Origin: JAFALX01 sp050734185
GTDB lineage: Bacteria; Chloroflexota; Dormibacteria; Aeolococcales; Aeolococcaceae
Reading direction: 5' to 3'
Assembly (NCBI GenBank): GCA_050734185.1
Contig: JBOHUE010000035.1
Coordinates: 1-7,277, forward strand
Length of the DNA stretch: 7,277 bases
The first letter of the stretch is position 1, and each line of letters starts with the position of its first letter. The notes below the pieces were generated by a model. It was given only the letters and a program-made list of their open reading frames with translations. It did not search any database and was not told the DNA's origin. The position numbers were made by a program, and so were the translations under genes. Shown one piece after another: positions 5,636 through 7,277 of the stretch.

Positions 5636-5996
5636 CCAATACCTGGCAACGCTGGATGAGCCCAAGCGGTCGACGCTGCAGCGTCTGCGCGAGGACATCC
5701 GCTCTCTGGTTCCGGACGCCGAGGAGTGCATCTCCTACGGCATGCCCGCGTTTCGCGTGCGCGGCAAGGTGGTCGCGGGATTCGCGGCCTTCACCAACCA
5801 CCTCAGCTATCTGCCCCACAGCGGATCCGTGCTGCCGGCGCTCGGTGACGACCTTGCGGGCTACGGGGGCACCAAGAGCTCGCTGCACTTTCGGGCGGAT
5901 CAGTCTCTGCCGGCGGCGCTGGTCGAGCAGCTGATCAGCGCGCGCCTTCTGCAGATCCCCGCAGTTGGCGTAGCCCGTCGTCGACGCGCTGGGTAA
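5616..5996 (+). CDS. DUF1801 / YdhG-like protein
   Basis: A 126-residue protein of the DUF1801 (YdhG/YdeI-like) fold. Features are the N-terminal TIDQYLATLDEPKRSTLQRLREDIRSLVPDAEECISYGMPAFRVRGKVV read across residues 5-53, then FAAFTNHLSYLPHSGSVL (57-74) and FRADQSLPAALVEQLISARL near the C-terminus. Members are small cytosolic proteins of unclear role. The start ATG 5616 lies inside the methyltransferase end and has no Shine-Dalgarno, so translation probably depends on coupling. The last 20 codons (tail VGVARRRRAG, TAA stop) overlap the 3' end of selB on the other strand by 62 bp. The conserved domain ends near residue 110, so the tail is a lineage-specific extension within the overlap. Confidence 0.87.
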   Translation: MQYATIDQYLATLDEPKRSTLQRLREDIRSLVPDAEECISYGMPAFRVRGKVVAGFAAFTNHLSYLPHSGSVLPALGDDLAGYGGTKSSLHFRADQSLPAALVEQLISARLLQIPAVGVARRRRAG

Positions 5997-7277
5997 CGCC
6001 CGCTGCGTCGAGGTGCTCGAGCAGCGGCACCGCGACACGTCGCGTGGTGCCGAGCGCCTGGCGTGCGCTCGACAGCGTGAACGGCTGCGGCAGCGCGCGA
6101 AGCCGTTCCGCCGCCTGCTGGGGCGCATCGGGGAGCAACACCACGTCCCCCGGCAGGCGAAGCAGCGCCCCGCTCGCCGCCGCTGCCCCGAGCTCGCGCG
6201 GCCCGAGCCCGAGCTTCACGAGCTGGGCGTGCTCCGGTGCAGCAAAGGGTTCGCGCTGGAGCAGCGCCCGCAGCTGCTCGACCGCGCGCGACAGATCGGG
6301 CCGGAGCGCTGTTGCGGCGCCGCGGCGGCGGACTCTGCCGTCCACCGATTCCAGGCCCGATGTCGCGGCGACCACCGGATCGAGGAGCCGTGCATCGGGG
6401 AGAGCCAGCAAACGCACGAGGTCGGCGCGCGGAACGCCGGCCCGGAGCAGCGCGCCGTTGCGCTCGGCGTCGACCGCCTCCAGCAGCTCGCGCGACCATC
6501 GCTCCCAGACCGCGCGATTCACGAGCCAACCCAGAGCCCGCAGCGCGGAGTCCGGCAGCGGATCGCCGGTGGCGACCCCGAGTGACTCGAGCAGCTCAGC
6601 CGGCGCCGCCCCGCGACGGGCCAGCTCCGCGGCGAGACTCGGTTGGCCGGCGTCGTCGTGCAGCGCGTCAGCGCGCGCCCGCGCCGCACCGCGCCGGTTG
6701 AGAGCAGGAGGCGCCGCGTCCAGGACGGTCGCGCCGCCGACGATGGCGCGGCGCCCGGGGTCACGCAGCAGCAGGCGGTCGCCCACCTGCAGCGGCAAGG
6801 GCGTGGCAAGGCGAAGCCGAAGCAGCTGAGGGTCGTCGCCGAGGGGGCGCACGCGCGCCGCCACCGCCGCAGACCCGACATGGACGATGAGCTGCGCCGG
6901 GGCCTCCGCCGCCTCCGAGCGGACGTCCACGACGTCGGTCATGTGCCACGCCCCGGGGGTGAGCAGTGTGTCGCCGCGATGCACCACCTCGCTGGCGAGG
7001 CCGCGAAGGTTGGCAGCCACGCGCGCCGTGCCGCTCACGACATCCACCGCCTCGCCGAGTGACTGCAGTCCGCGGACGGTGACGCGCTCCCCGTGCAGCT
7101 CGAGAGTCCCGCCGGTGCGCAGCGTGCCCGCCTGCAGGGTCCCGGTCACGACGGTGCCGCTGCCGCGGATGGAGAAGGAGCGATCGATCCAGAAGCGGAT
7201 GCGGGCGCCGGGGTCCGGGGCCGGAAGCGCTGCGACCAGCGTGGCCAGCTCGGCGCGCAGCGCGTCGAGGCCGAGCC
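5935..7277 (-). CDS. selB: selenocysteine-specific translation elongation factor SelB (5' truncated by window)
   Basis: SelB delivers Sec-tRNA(Sec) with GTP to ribosomes paused at UGA codons marked by a SECIS hairpin. The frame is open from the right edge, so the GTPase G1-G4 motifs lie outside; about 446 residues are visible. The first visible residues, LGLDALRAELATLV, are the end of the G domain. Domain II begins at RIRFWIDRSFSIRGSGTVVTGTLQ, the signature of SelB/EF-Tu-like factors. Domain III follows, with LRLRLATPLPLQVGDRLLLRDPGRR and a strand set ending in GGATVLDAAPP. The C-terminal half is the string of SelB winged-helix domains that bind the SECIS RNA, ending in PQPFTLSSARQALGTTRRVAVPLLEHLDAAGVTQRVDDGLRQL. 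The stop is itself TGA (5935-5937). The gene overlaps the DUF1801 gene tail to tail. In related genomes selA usually sits next to selB, here expected beyond the right edge. Confidence 0.96.
   Translation of the reverse strand, partial: LGLDALRAELATLVAALPAPDPGARIRFWIDRSFSIRGSGTVVTGTLQAGTLRTGGTLELHGERVTVRGLQSLGEAVDVVSGTARVAANLRGLASEVVHRGDTLLTPGAWHMTDVVDVRSEAAEAPAQLIVHVGSAAVAARVRPLGDDPQLLRLRLATPLPLQVGDRLLLRDPGRRAIVGGATVLDAAPPALNRRGAARARADALHDDAGQPSLAAELARRGAAPAELLESLGVATGDPLPDSALRALGWLVNRAVWERWSRELLEAVDAERNGALLRAGVPRADLVRLLALPDARLLDPVVAATSGLESVDGRVRRRGAATALRPDLSRAVEQLRALLQREPFAAPEHAQLVKLGLGPRELGAAAASGALLRLPGDVVLLPDAPQQAAERLRALPQPFTLSSARQALGTTRRVAVPLLEHLDAAGVTQRVDDGLRQLRGSAEGAR

Noticed and set aside
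6013..6829. Several overlapping plus-strand frames opposite selB
   Set aside because: Arg/Ser-rich shadows typical of the strand opposite a high-GC gene; selB is continuous and conserved there.
1..7277. CRISPR array, insertion sequence, integrase or attachment site
   Set aside because: No spaced direct-repeat array, transposase or terminal inverted repeats seen; genes are compact and similar in composition.

Overview
The window is high-GC DNA with GTG starts, TGA stops, short intergenic gaps and at least one apparently leaderless transcript. The protein families (DHA2-type exporter, TetR and MerR regulators, SnoaL-like cyclase, VOC protein, selenium genes) fit a high-GC Gram-positive actinobacterium, possibly of the Thermoleophilia/Solirubrobacterales type. 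That placement is inferred from gene style, not from a marker gene. Two genes of selenocysteine biology are present: selD (selenophosphate synthetase) and the 3' three quarters of selB (Sec-specific elongation factor). The organism therefore very probably reads some UGA codons as selenocysteine.

Layout. 1-1047 (+): C-terminal part of a 14-helix drug exporter. 1083-1355 (-): a small cysteine-tailed ORF followed in the same frame, directly after a TGA, by a His/Asp-rich stretch. 1373-2023 (-): TetR regulator. 2024-2105: divergent control region with a 20-bp imperfect palindrome, a degenerate 20-bp tandem repeat and a strong Shine-Dalgarno. 2106-2552 (+): SnoaL-like protein. 2559-3943 (-): selD preceded by a VOC protein, probably one transcript. 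4033-4491 (+): MerR regulator. 4504-5996 (+): a MerR-type promoter driving an overlapping trio (membrane protein, SAM methyltransferase, DUF1801 protein). 5935-7277 (-): selB, running off the window edge and overlapping the DUF1801 gene tail to tail.

How it fits together. selD and selB lie on the same strand but are separated by a MerR-controlled plus-strand cassette with no evident selenium role. The MerR operator sits inside the 3' end of merR itself, and its -10 falls so close to the next ATG that the transcript would be nearly leaderless. The most interesting stretch is 1083-1355. A small protein ending in CCGHPGQPGC meets a TGA that is followed by an open, His-rich frame, and the RNA just past that TGA can fold into a small hairpin with a possible bulged U and a GGU apical loop at bacterial-SECIS spacing. 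In a genome with selB and selD this makes it a candidate small selenoprotein. The simpler reading is two coupled small ORFs.
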